A stretch of DNA of 64,000 nt from Paraescarpia echinospica (lineage: Eukaryota > Annelida > Polychaeta > Sabellida > Siboglinidae), in assembly GCA_020002185.1 (NCBI GenBank), contig CM034543.1:7178000-7241999 (forward strand), written 5' to 3'. A model generated the notes under the pieces. The model worked only from the letters and a program-made list of their open reading frames with translations. It made no database searches and was not told where the DNA came from. Below are positions 34,458 to 44,954 of this stretch, piece by piece. Each line of letters begins with the position of its first letter. Positions within the stretch are counted from its first letter, which is position 1. The translations under genes and the position numbers were made by a program.

Positions 34458-36010
34458 TGTGTTCTTCTTCTTCTTCTGTGTCATGTCTGTCACAGGCGTT
34501 GGCGATCATGGCCCTCCAAACTGCAGTCGTGTGTAGTTTGTAGCAGTTCTGTTGTGCTCCTTCCACACCATGTTAACAGACTATCTATTATTTTTATTCT
34601 CTGGCGATCTCTGGATCTTTTTCCTTCTATCTTTCCTGTTGTTAATATATATAACTTTTTCTTTCTCATGACATGGCCTTTAAATCATGCTTGTTGTGTT
34701 CTAACTTTGTTGATGATCTTTCTTTTTGATGTGGGTGTCCTAAGGATCATTTCAATGCTTTGCCATCCATGGCACTCGCAGCATTCTTCTTAAGAACCAC
34801 ATTTCAGTGGTTTCTATGTTTTTTTGTGAACTTTTGGTTATAGTCCAGGATTCACATCCATATAGCAATACACGTTTTCTCACATGAATTGATATTTTTG
34901 TTTGCTAAAATGTTTTTCATGTTGTGAAAAGCTGTTTTGGCTTGTGCAATTCGTCTCTTGATCTCATTGTTGCATCGACCGTCGGATGTTATTAGTGATC
35001 CCATATAGTTAAACGTTCGGACTTGCTTCAAAACAGTGTCATATGTTGCCATATCGCAGGTTGGAGTGTAATTTTTCTTTGAAATGACCATAGTTTCTGT
35101 TTTCTTTTTGTTCAGAGACAGACTTTTTTTCTCACTTTCCCTTATTACTGTATCTAGCATCTGTTGTAGATCTATTTCGTTTTCAGCAATCAGTATTGTG
35201 TCATCTGCTTATCGTAAATGATTCATGTTGTATACCCCTTCTTGAATACAGAAATTATCTTCTAATGTACATAAGATGATCTCACAGTATAATGAAAAGA
35301 TAGTACAAATCGTTGTCTTAAACCATGTTTTATTTCTTACTGATGTCATTTTATATTCATATTGCTGCTGTTTGTTCCCAGTACAGATTTCTCACAATTG
35401 TCAGATCTTTCCTATCAATGTTCAAACTTTCCATCATTGATATGATTTCTTCATGACGAACTCTGCCAAATGCCTTTGTGTAATCAATAAAACATACATA
35501 CAGATCTTTCTGCACTTCCAGTGCTCTCTCAATCAGTGTTCGTAGGATATATATTGCATTACTTGTACCTTTATCTTCTACAAATCCACATTGTTCTATA
35601 GCAATGTCCAGCTTTATTTTGTTTCTCATCCTGGTCATTATAATTTTAAGCAACATCTTGGTGAAGTGACTCATGAGACTAATTGTACGGTGTAGTTCAC
35701 ATTCAATCGCACCTGGTTTCTTTGGTATTGCTACAAAAATGGATCTGGATAAATCAGTTAGGATTCGTCCGCTCTCATATATTTTGTTCAAGAAGTCTCT
35801 AAACACTCAATCATTTCAATGGTAATATTACTTGGTCCAGCAGCTTTCCCTTTTTCATTGATCTGATGGCTTTTCGAACCTCGTCCTTCAATATAGGAGG
35901 GCCATCAAAGTTCTTCTTAATTGATGGTTTTTCACCCCTTTCATCGTTGTACAGTTCACCAATATATTCTGACCATCTCTCGAGTATTTTGTCTTTGTCC
36001 ATTATTATGT
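34458..36010 (-). mobile_element. Degenerate LINE (RTE-like), 5'-truncated
   Basis: Pieces of one reverse transcriptase lie in different frames: MDKDKILERWSEYIGELYND at 35811-36002, the RT fingers with IPKKPGAIECELHRTISLMS and VCFIDYTKAFGRVRHEEI at 35357-35806, and the post-catalytic part with SLNKKKTETMVISKK at 34852-35160. The catalytic FADD region is lost or stop-ridden around 35200. The 3' end is a GAA repeat near 34458. TKAF-G is changed from the usual KAFD, removing an active-site aspartate. Confidence 0.8.
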
Positions 36011-36064
36011 TTCCTTCTTTAGATTTCAGGCAACCTGAAAATCTAACATTAACGGTTTAATCCT

Positions 36065-36350
36065 GTGTTAAACATTTAAAAATTATGTACAATCTTGTTA
36101 AATCATGTTGTAGGTTTCTAATCCTTGTTAATTTTTTATAATTTCTTGTTAATTCTTTGGGTTTTTTCTAATTCTTGTTGAATCTGTTTAATTCTTGTAA
36201 AATGTTTTTAAATATTGTTAATTATTGTTAAACTCATTAATTCCTCTTAAAAATCTTGCTACATGTTGTTAATTCTTGTTAAATCCTGTTAAATCTTATT
36301 CATGTTTGCTAAATAGTTTTAATTCTGGTTAAAACTTGCTAAATCTTGAA
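36065..36350. repeat. Degenerate TTGTTAA-rich tract
   Basis: Irregular repeats of CTTGTTAATTCTTGTTAA-like units, just upstream of the LINE 5' end and below exon 6. Confidence 0.6.
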
Positions 36351-36365
36351 GAATGTAGACCTTAC

Positions 36366-36452
36366 TTGCATTGGCTTCACCATGAGGGCTATGTTGCTGC
36401 CAATACTGTGGGGGGAGTACAGACTAGGCGGGGGCGCATCGGTGCCATCGGC
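36366..36452 (-). CDS. Exon 6 of the host gene
   Basis: 87 bases, phase 0 to 0, acceptor CTTTTTTTGCAG and donor GTAAGG. Encodes 29 residues including APPPSLYSPHSIGSNIALMV. The T-run of the acceptor coincides with the 3' end of a SINE copy (36460-36765), so the polypyrimidine tract appears to be SINE-derived. Confidence 0.8.
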
Positions 36453-36459
36453 CTGCAAA

Positions 36460-36765
36460 AAAAGTTCTTATATAGTATCCAGTCCTTAAAACTGCTCAAA
36501 GCACTTTACACTTTACAACCTGGCAGACCTGCTCAATCGAACACCATCTCGACTTCTTTGGGAAGCATCCAGCCATGCTGCAATTAATGCATGAAGATTA
36601 TTCGTACATAAATATCCACCATTGTCTATAGCCAGGTACTCAATCACTGAGTGAACTGGAGCAACGTAGAGTGCACGAACTTGCACAAAGTTCGACATGT
36701 CAGCACAGGATTAAAACCTGGGTTCTCTCGACTGAGAGTCTAGCCATTGAGCCCCACAGAATTCA
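36460..36765 (-). repeat. tRNA-derived SINE, copy 2
   Basis: Same body as copy 1 at 31628-31905. The tRNA head is more degraded and lies near 36690-36765. Its 3' end, ATATAAGAACTTTTTTT on the minus strand, runs into the acceptor of exon 6. Confidence 0.75.
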
Positions 36766-37313
36766 CACACCATATTAAATGGTGTCTTTCGACAAAAATA
36801 AAAAAATAAAAATTTCTGCCATATATCCTGATCTATAGAAATGGATGTTTATGATCAATAAAGCTCATTTTTACAGCAAATGCACACCTCTGAATCACTC
36901 TTATGCATGGATCAAGGGTGCCACTATAAAGTAATCTATTCTACTTACAACTAGTGTGAGTTAAGCAACAAAGAAATCACCAAACTTTCCCATTACCCTA
37001 ACTGAGCTGTCCATCACGTCACCTGTTGCCTAGCAAAACCTTCGTCAAGTGGTGGGTTCAGACATTCCATCGTATATTTTATTGAAATTCTTCTTTATGA
37101 TAAAAACATAGAGCCAAACTTTTTAAAGTGACAACTGTATGCGGGAATGTTTGGGAGATGTCGTGTAATGTAATTCACATTATAATCGTTTTCAACATTG
37201 TTGGAAAAGGCAAAGCTTGACGGAGGTCACGCGCAAAAATGTGATTATGGCGTAGGCAAACTGCAACGTACGGGATACAGCAATTATATTTTCTCACGGA
37301 ATGTTTGACTTAC

Positions 37314-37364
37314 ATGAGTGATCAATGCCACTGCTCCATCTTGGGCCACCTGCTTTTCCTCTTG
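37314..37364 (-). CDS. Exon 5 of the host gene
   Basis: 51 bases, phase 0 to 0, acceptor TTCTAACAG and donor GTAAGT. Encodes the 17 residues QEEKQVAQDGAVALITH. Immediately upstream in transcription lies a 430-bp CA/ACATGT microsatellite (37388-37812), ending about 25 bases from the acceptor. Confidence 0.75.
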
Positions 37365-37387
37365 CTGTTAGAACAGAAACATTTCGT

Positions 37388-37812
37388 TCACACACACATG
37401 TACACACACACATGTACACACACACATGTACACACACATGTACACACACATGTACACACACATATGTACACACACACATGTACATACACACATGTACACA
37501 CACACACATGTACACACACATATGTACACACACACACATATGTACACACACACATGTACACACACACATGTACACACACATGCACACACACATATGTACA
37601 CATACACACATGTACACACATACATGTACACACACACACACACACACACGTACACACATGTACACACACACACACACATGTACACACATACATGTACACA
37701 CACACATGTACACACACACACATGTACACACACACACACATGTACACACACACACACATGTACACACACACACATGTACACACACACATGTACACACACA
37801 CACACACATATA
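37388..37812. repeat. CACA/CATGTA compound microsatellite
   Basis: Alternation of CA runs with ATGTAC steps over about 425 bases. The ORFs of up to 199 codons here are low-complexity artefacts. Confidence 0.95.
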
Positions 37813-38762
37813 TAATGTATACATATATATTCTGATATCCCTAAGAATCTCAGATCATCTGTTTCACAACAAATCTGTGTTCCGAAAACCAAGCATAACA
37901 TTGGCAAACGTGCTTTTCCTGTAACTGCACCCACAAATCTGGAATCAAGTCCTTTAAGATCATCTGAAACTATATCTATTTTTTTTTTAAACCCAAGATT
38001 TATTTGTTTGAAATAGCATTCCCACCCTAACCTTCGGTGGTCCCTTGCTCTAAAGACGACTCTTGCTTGTCCATGTTAACAATTTTGTTCAAAGATTCTT
38101 GTATGTTTATTATTTTATATATATATATATGTATATACTCTATTTTTTCTATTAAGCATACACACCCTAATTATGCACACACCCTTTTTAGCAGCATCTA
38201 ATACCGTGACAGCAGCCTCCAGTGCCAACCTTGACTGTTGATTCCATCATTGTAATGTAATTTCTACCAAGGTCACCCTAGATCAAAGGTCACCCTAGAT
38301 CAAAGGTCACCCTAGATCAAAGCTCAGTAATAAAAAAATATCGAAAGGTCCACCTAAATGATGAGACTTTACAGTGTTCTGGCGTCCTGTTGCTCGTATG
38401 TGAGATGCATAAACCGTTTGCCAGTGACCCCAGATAATGGATGTACTAGTACATTCCTTTACGTTTATTGGAACACAAACTTTAACATATTTTCACGTAT
38501 CAAATATTTGTGAAACACACTGTAAGCTTAACAGAATGTGAACTCTCTTCTTTAATTGTTGAATATCTGAAAAATAAACTGTATTACTTGAAGAAATCAC
38601 TCATTTGGTTGTGTGATAAGAGAAAAATAATCTTAATTTGTGTGCAGTGTGGAAGTTGCTGACTCACTTTTTGTGTTGGATTCAAAAGGAAAAAGAATAG
38701 TATACTTTGCATACTATTGCAAAACTGATTTCAGTAATAGTAAATCTAACTCAAAAGCTTAC

Positions 38763-38855
38763 GTCTTTCTTCCCGGCCAGCTTCAAAATCGCCTTTGGTG
38801 GCATTCCCAGAGCTCTCTTCATCTTCTGGATTTTTTTCTTCTTCTTCCCAAAATG
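38763..38855 (-). CDS. Exon 4, lysine-rich segment
   Basis: 93 bases, phase 0 to 0, acceptor TTTTTGCAG and donor GTAAGC. Encodes 31 residues starting HFGKKKKKIQKMKRALGM and ending LKLAGKKD. Strongly basic; such a run could be a nuclear or microtubule/nucleic-acid-binding patch, but that is inference. Confidence 0.85.
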
Positions 38856-39544
38856 CTGCAAAAACAAGAAACGAGACATTCTCAAATGTGTAAACACAGG
38901 TCATATTTATTATGCATTTATGGCTTTATCAACATATTATTTTAACATTCCAATACATTGCATAGATGTTTAAACAAAACTGGAACGCACTCTGATCTTT
39001 ACGAGCGATATTGGGTGAGAAAACTCTTCTAATATATTACGACCTGTACAAATATTGCCTATGGAATTGAAGCTGTGCAGCGTCACTGTTATTTGCCAAG
39101 TTCCTGATCATACAAACAGTAAAAACAGTCTTTATAGATTTATGACAAACAGACAGACAGACAGACAGATAGAAGTGTTCTTTATTGCGACCCATACACA
39201 TATCACTCAATACATGAGTATGTAAAAGCATAAATATAGTAATCACGTGGTATACAAATTATCACGTGTGGGTCGGGGAGACTCCGAATAAGGCTAAAAA
39301 AGCTGCTCTCATGCCGCCTGAAGTAGGTAAAAGTGTCATGTCACAGTGCGATTGTGACATGATGCAATAAATGATACATTTATAGGAGTACTTTGGATTA
39401 CTGCATTAGTGGTGATCCATAAAGTTGTTCTTCTCTTCTTTCCCTGTATGTCCGGGATGAGGCTGGCCTCGATACTCATCCACAATTTCTATTTTCTTTC
39501 CACCCTCTCACAGTTCTTACACTGCTGTCTCCACCAACCGTCTC

Positions 39545-39738
39545 CACTCCCCTCTCTCTTTCACTCTCATTCTCCACTCCCCTCTCTCTCTTTCCCTCTC
39601 ATTCTCCACTCCCCTCTCTCTTTCCCTCTCATTCTCCACTCCCCTCTCTCTTCCCTCTCATTCTCCACTCCCCTCTCTCTTTCCCTTTCATTCTCCACTC
39701 CCCTCTCTCTTTCCCTGTCATTCTCCACTCCTCCCTCT
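39545..39738. repeat. CT-rich minisatellite, about six 30-bp units
   Basis: Units contain CATTCTCCACTCCCCTCTCT followed by CTTTCCCTCT, with small length changes. Confidence 0.85.
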
Positions 39739-40230
39739 CCTATTCCCTCCTAATCCCCTTTTACACAATCCTCCCAAACCAGTCTAGGTCATCCTTGTGT
39801 ACTCTTCTCCTTCCACTCTCCAAGCATCTGCTTTCTTTGCCAGCCCACTCTAGTTAGAAAAAAATATGTTAAAAATGATGTGGCCCAGAATCATGGTGGT
39901 TTTATTAACAGGAAGTTGGCTTAATTGCTTTTCTTGAGTTTACAAATATTATGATGGCACTGAACGTTAAAGTGAAACCAACTGGCATCCGTTGTGTGGG
40001 AGATGTAGTTGTTTATAATCAGTACGTCTTTTATGTTTTTCTTGGGGCTAAACATAAAAATAGCAAACAATGTATTTATTCTAGAAGATTACATTAATTA
40101 ATACAAAAATGATGAACAGACAACCCCCTTTAAATTAGTAAAATAACAGATTACAGACTATTTTAGTTTTAACTCACCGACCCAGCAGCTTTTTGAATCT
40201 GGGTTAATTTCCATGATTTAAAGTGAACGG

Positions 40231-40414
40231 TGTCATGTTATGGACTATATATCATTGGAAGTTCATACCGCGGAGTGAAAGGTTGTGATGTGTATATCCG
40301 GGACTCCGGGGGTCGGAGTGGCACAGCAATGTGCTGTGTATGATGGTTGAATAAGAATAAGTTATGACTCATTCATATTAACTGAATTATGATAATACCA
40401 AGAGTATTGTTACA
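40231..40414 (+). repeat. 5' LTR of the gypsy relic
   Basis: 184 bases, begins TGTCATG and ends TTGTTACA. Shorter than the 3' LTR owing to small deletions after GGACTATATA and near TTGGAA. Confidence 0.8.
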
Positions 40415-40561
40415 TGGTGCAACCGCGGATGCGAACTGCGTCAAGAAAAGAAGAATGAGGCGGCAACAAAACTGGTAAACTAGCCGAAATAAGTTTCGCT
40501 AACATGGTAAACAATCTCACACGTCCAACTCTAAGTAGTATTTGGGGACATTTGACAATGC

Positions 40562-41020
40562 ATGGCTGACAACATGCCGCATATGAACTGGGCCAGCCCA
40601 GACCTGGCAGGAACATTGAAAATATTCAAGCAAAAAATGCGAGATATATTTCACAGATTTGATCAAATCACATCCAGTCCACATTTCCCGCAGTCAAACG
40701 GGTTCATCGAACGACAAATCAAAACTGTCAAACGAATGACGAAGAAAGCAACTACAGCACACATTGACATGGCTTTGTTGATCCTCAGATCTACCCCCGT
40801 AGACCAGCACTTGCCATCGCCGGCAGAGATGCTGAACATGCAACAGATGGAGTCAAACCTACCAATGAGAATCCTACATCGACGTCAAGATAAAGAACGA
40901 TCATCAGGCGCCGTGTCGAAAGAAAACAACAACAAAAGTTCTACCACGATCGCAAGGGCACTGCAAGACTTGCTCCATTGGATCCAGGACAATCTGTTCG
41001 CATCCAACATCCGACATTAA
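40562..41020 (+). pseudogene. Integrase fragment of the gypsy relic
   Basis: The frame contains SSPHFPQSNGFIERQIKTVK, the conserved region around the catalytic glutamate (the E of the DDE triad) of gypsy integrases, then ALLILRSTPVD, typical of the core-to-C-terminal transition. The two aspartates and all RT/RNase H domains are gone. The ATG is accidental. Non-functional. Confidence 0.85.
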
Positions 41021-41534
41021 CAGGCAACAAGAACCCAGATCGTTTGATGTTCATCAAGCAAACGGTACAGCGCTCCGGAGAAACCGACACCAGATACGGG
41101 AGACCCAGGAGAAGTTCGCTAACATTGAACCTGCACAGGCCTCGTGCACTAACTCGACTCCCGTCATAATGGAGCCTGTATCTACAGGCGACATTCACAG
41201 ATGCATGAGTGACAACAATGATGTTGCTGAATGACCTCCCGGACCAGCCTAGCAGTCTGTTGCAGAGCGTGCAACTGGTTGAAACCAGCAAGACAGGTCA
41301 CATTTGACCCAGGCCTGTGCTGTAAGACGAGGTCTGGGAGAAGAGTCAAACCGCCCCCACGTCTTGAACTGTAAGAGACTTGTTGCAATGTGGTCATATA
41401 GTAGACCTACGCCATTACGAGTGTTTATTAGTCCTTCTGTAGTTAATAGTTCGATAATAGTAGTTCAGTGTTGCCATTCTAATGTTGATTATCGTCACGT
41501 ATTAAGGCCGGACTATAATTTAGAAAAAAGGAGA

Positions 41535-41742
41535 TGTCATGTTATGGACTATATATATATAACATTGGAATTTTTTACCACGGAATGGTTATACTGCGGA
41601 GTGAAAGGTTGTGATGGATACATCCGGGACTCCGGGGTATAGCGTGGCGCCATAATGTGCTGTGTATGATAGTTGAATAAATATCAGTTATGCCTCGTTC
41701 TTACTGACTGTATTGTGATAATACCAAAGGAGTATTATTACA
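41535..41742 (+). repeat. 3' LTR of the gypsy relic
   Basis: 208 bases, begins TGTCATG and ends TATTATTACA. Contains GTTGAATAAATATC, a plausible polyadenylation region. Confidence 0.8.
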
Positions 41743-41952
41743 AACAGTTCTCATAACATAACACTTTTCTGGTTAACAAAATTAATCTAACACATAGTCT
41801 TAGACACCAGTGAAGCTGAACATCTACAGAAATATATATTAGAATTTCAATGCAGCTCTAATAGACTACAAGGCTGTGAGAAATGATGTTAACAATATTG
41901 GCTCATTTTGGGGGGCAGGAGGAGAGGGGACAGAAGGGAGTAGGATACTTAC

Positions 41953-42037
41953 TGGGCCACAGTGTAGGACATGTTTGTTGTGGCGGAACCATCTGTAAAC
42001 TTGTCTCAGGTACCTCACTTGCTTCCGGTCTGTGTGA
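41953..42037 (-). CDS. Exon 3 of the host gene
   Basis: 85 bases, phase 2 in and 0 out, with GTAAGT donor. Encodes a basic segment including DRKQVRYLRQVYRWFRHNKH, rich in Arg, Lys, Tyr and Trp. The acceptor (AG after TTC) was chosen because it keeps the frame set by exon 2. It sits about 50 bases from a long GT microsatellite at 42091-42236 and about 210 bases from the 3' LTR of a gypsy relic. Confidence 0.8.
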
Positions 42038-42090
42038 CTGAACTCACAAACAGTTACAGCTAACAGCATCCAACTGTAATCGAGCTTATA

Positions 42091-42236
<146 letters not shown>

Positions 42237-42239
42237 TAA

Positions 42240-44450
42240 GTGCAATAATATGTCATGGATATTATCGTTAAAACAAGTAAAAAATGTACCATATATTTTA
42301 ATGCAAGCATTTCTTGATGTTTCCTTGGACATAGGTAAGTGAAAACAAAGCAGGTGTTTCCCTGAATACAAAAGTTTACCCATTCATTCATTATGGAACA
42401 GCAAATGTACAATATCATTATCAATGATAATGCCAATTGTGAATCATTTTACAAATTAAACTTCACATTTGCAAGAACTGCATGGACTAAAAGCTTATCA
42501 CTGCGATGTCTTCTCAGCATCTAGACAGAAGCATCATGTTGGTAGGCAAAACTGTGGAAAACCTGTGCATTGCCTACCTGAGAACCTCACTGACCATCTG
42601 TACAAGCAGGTAGAAGAATCTGGTGTCTTGCACGTAGTGGTCCCTACAGAGACGACAACAAATATTTAGGAGTGGTCACATATATGTAAGCGAAGTCCTA
42701 AACCACGGTAACTCTTTAAACCTCGGCCGTTTGTTGAAAAGGCTCTATTTCCCCACTTATTTGAACCGTAACATGAAATTATGATATCCGCATTTTCAAG
42801 CATTGTTTCTAATGTGTTTTCAAAACTATCCACTAGATGGTGCCACCACACAATACAGCTTTTCATGGTTATTTTTGACTGGGTGAATTGAAGTGTCAGT
42901 CTTCGGGTGGGTTTAGGCGACTTGATATCTAAAGGGTTAAAGCATTACATGGGGGTGTTTGGTCATCATCACATTTTGCTTTGAAAATAAATTGCTACAG
43001 TGGTGCTACCTAGTAAGTGAAACACTTTGGATCATAAAGGTCGTATTTCCCACACCACAAATTAGTGGGCGTCGTTTGAATCCATGCTATGATATGCATA
43101 ATAGTTTTCGGGACAATGTGAATTGATGAGATCATCCCTTAGAAAGAAAAAATCATACTACATTTAATCATAATCATATTATTATTATCATATTTATTAA
43201 GAATGTACAACAGTTTTAATTGAACTACTGAACTACTGTATTCCAGACACTTTGAAACTGTTTAATTTACAGTGTACAATTTATTATAACATCTCAGTTC
43301 TCAGATTTAAAAAATAACAATTAAAATCCACACACGACAAGTTGCTATCATGGTCATTCATGTCTTAATATTTTTTTTAATACACAGTTTAGTAGTGATT
43401 TGAAATATGCCAGTTTGATAGCACATAAGAGAGACCACTTCAATGTGTTAAAAGACTTATTAATAAATCTTAACATTTGAAGGAGAAACATATTTTTAAA
43501 AAAGGTTGATTTATTTTTCTGTACAATTTGTGTCTGTGTAATTTGTTATGGTAAATGTAGAACATAAATAATGATTAAATCATCTAAAATTTGTTAATTT
43601 ATGTGTACTTTGAGATCAAGAAACTCAGAGAATTTTTTTTTATTTTTAATAAAATGTGAAACTGAAAACAAGCTGAAAAATAGTTAACCAATGTAAATCA
43701 TTGTACAGTTCCTATTGTAAAAATTATAAAATCAGGTGATTTTATTTTTAGAGGTACTCACTCAATATTTATGCACTCACTACTGTATCATAATTTCACA
43801 CAGTGCTCAACAGCCAACTAAATTAATTGAACGATTATTAAAAACACTATCATAAATCAAAGCACCAAATACATTAATGCCAATTTCACTGCCTTAGCTG
43901 GTATTTGTAAAGTTATACATACAAGATGCTGGTGCTTCGCAATTTTGCTGTATGCAACAGGGATGTTTTACTTTTAGGAATGTTTTAGCAAAAAACATCG
44001 CCAAACTCTTGTATAAGATATTTATATTCTAAATCTCTAACAGCTATTTTATCTAATTTTTTTAACTTTTTTTTAAAGTTACCTTAAGTGAAATACTTAC
44101 AATTTTTAAATGGCAAAACTGTGTTACTGCGAAAACATGCTAACACCATCAGATTCATTATGTATGGCACAATGTTGACAATAGTAGCTGATGATTCTGA
44201 TAAGTACGCAAGTTTGTTTATATGTTGCCTCTTAAAAATATTTTAACCAACCTGACTGTTGATAGTTTATTTTGAACAAAACACATTCTTTCTTCATTGC
44301 TTCCATTAATGTAAACACAGGAACATGTCGTCTCTTGCGCGGGATCATGACGCTTTTTCAAGTGAGATGTTTAATGCAACTTTTAGCGTGCGGCGATATT
44401 GACCAACGTAACTATACTACCAGAAAATATAAATTTTGACTGTGTTACTT
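42240..44450. other. Intron 2, mostly unannotated AT-rich sequence
   Basis: Contains a weak family B copy (42930-43150) and then AT-rich sequence in which I see no gene, ncRNA or repeat structure. Small ORFs such as 42469-42669 lack splice context and codon character. Confidence 0.6.
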
Positions 44451-44452
44451 AC

Positions 44453-44553
44453 ATAGTATCCTGGGGGGTTCCAACCAGATGGGCAATCTTGACATCTGTG
44501 AAATGTTTCATCGTAGCCTCGTACATATCAATGAATTCAGGCATTGTTCGCAG
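44453..44553 (-). CDS. Exon 2 of the host gene
   Basis: 101 bases, phase 0 in and 2 out, acceptor TTAG before 44553 and donor GTAAGT below 44453. It encodes 33 residues including MPEFIDMYEATMKHF and DVKIAHLVGTPQD, an amphipathic, helix-like stretch. It follows the 15-kb intron 1, which carries the LINE cluster. Family not recognised. Confidence 0.8.
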
Positions 44554-44954
44554 CTAAGGAAAATGGAAAACAATTTAATCACGGAATGTGCAAACATACA
44601 ACATTTACAGCATTTTATTTCCAGGCTGTACATGGGTAATTGCTCATTTACAACAACAAAAAACAACTCTGATTTGTACTTTAAAAGAAATAATGTAATG
44701 TCTCCAGGAATTTATGCACATTGATACATGTCCAGCAAAAAGGTCAAGTCATGAAATTTGAGAAAACAGATGCAATGTTATCTGTATCGCTGAATATGGA
44801 TTTTGCAAACAACTGTTCAAACATATTCAATAGGTAAATGTTCAACTGTTATTTCATATGACACCCACATCATTAGTTTCGACAATAGTCCATATCAATA
44901 GTTACCAGTATTTCACATTTTGAATCTGAAACTTTTACAAGAGACATTATTATG

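Larger units (their letters stand above)
40231..41742 (+). mobile_element. Deleted Ty3/gypsy-type LTR retrotransposon
   Basis: Two related LTRs (40231-40414 and 41535-41742), both TG...CA, share TGTCATGTTATGGACTATAT, GCGGAGTGAAAGGTTGTGAT and AATAATACCA-type blocks. A PBS-like stretch starting TGG follows the 5' LTR at 40415-40432, and a purine tract GAAAAAAGGAGA precedes the 3' LTR at 41523-41534. Flanks AACGG and AACAG suggest a 5-bp duplication. Only about 1.1 kb of interior remains, with an integrase piece. Confidence 0.85.

Noticed and set aside
37294..37934. ORFs of 129 to 199 codons over the CA/CATGTA tract
   Set aside because: Microsatellite artefacts on both strands.
38640..38973. 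Plus-strand ORFs of 101 and 88 codons
   Set aside because: They are antisense shadows of exon 4 and its introns.
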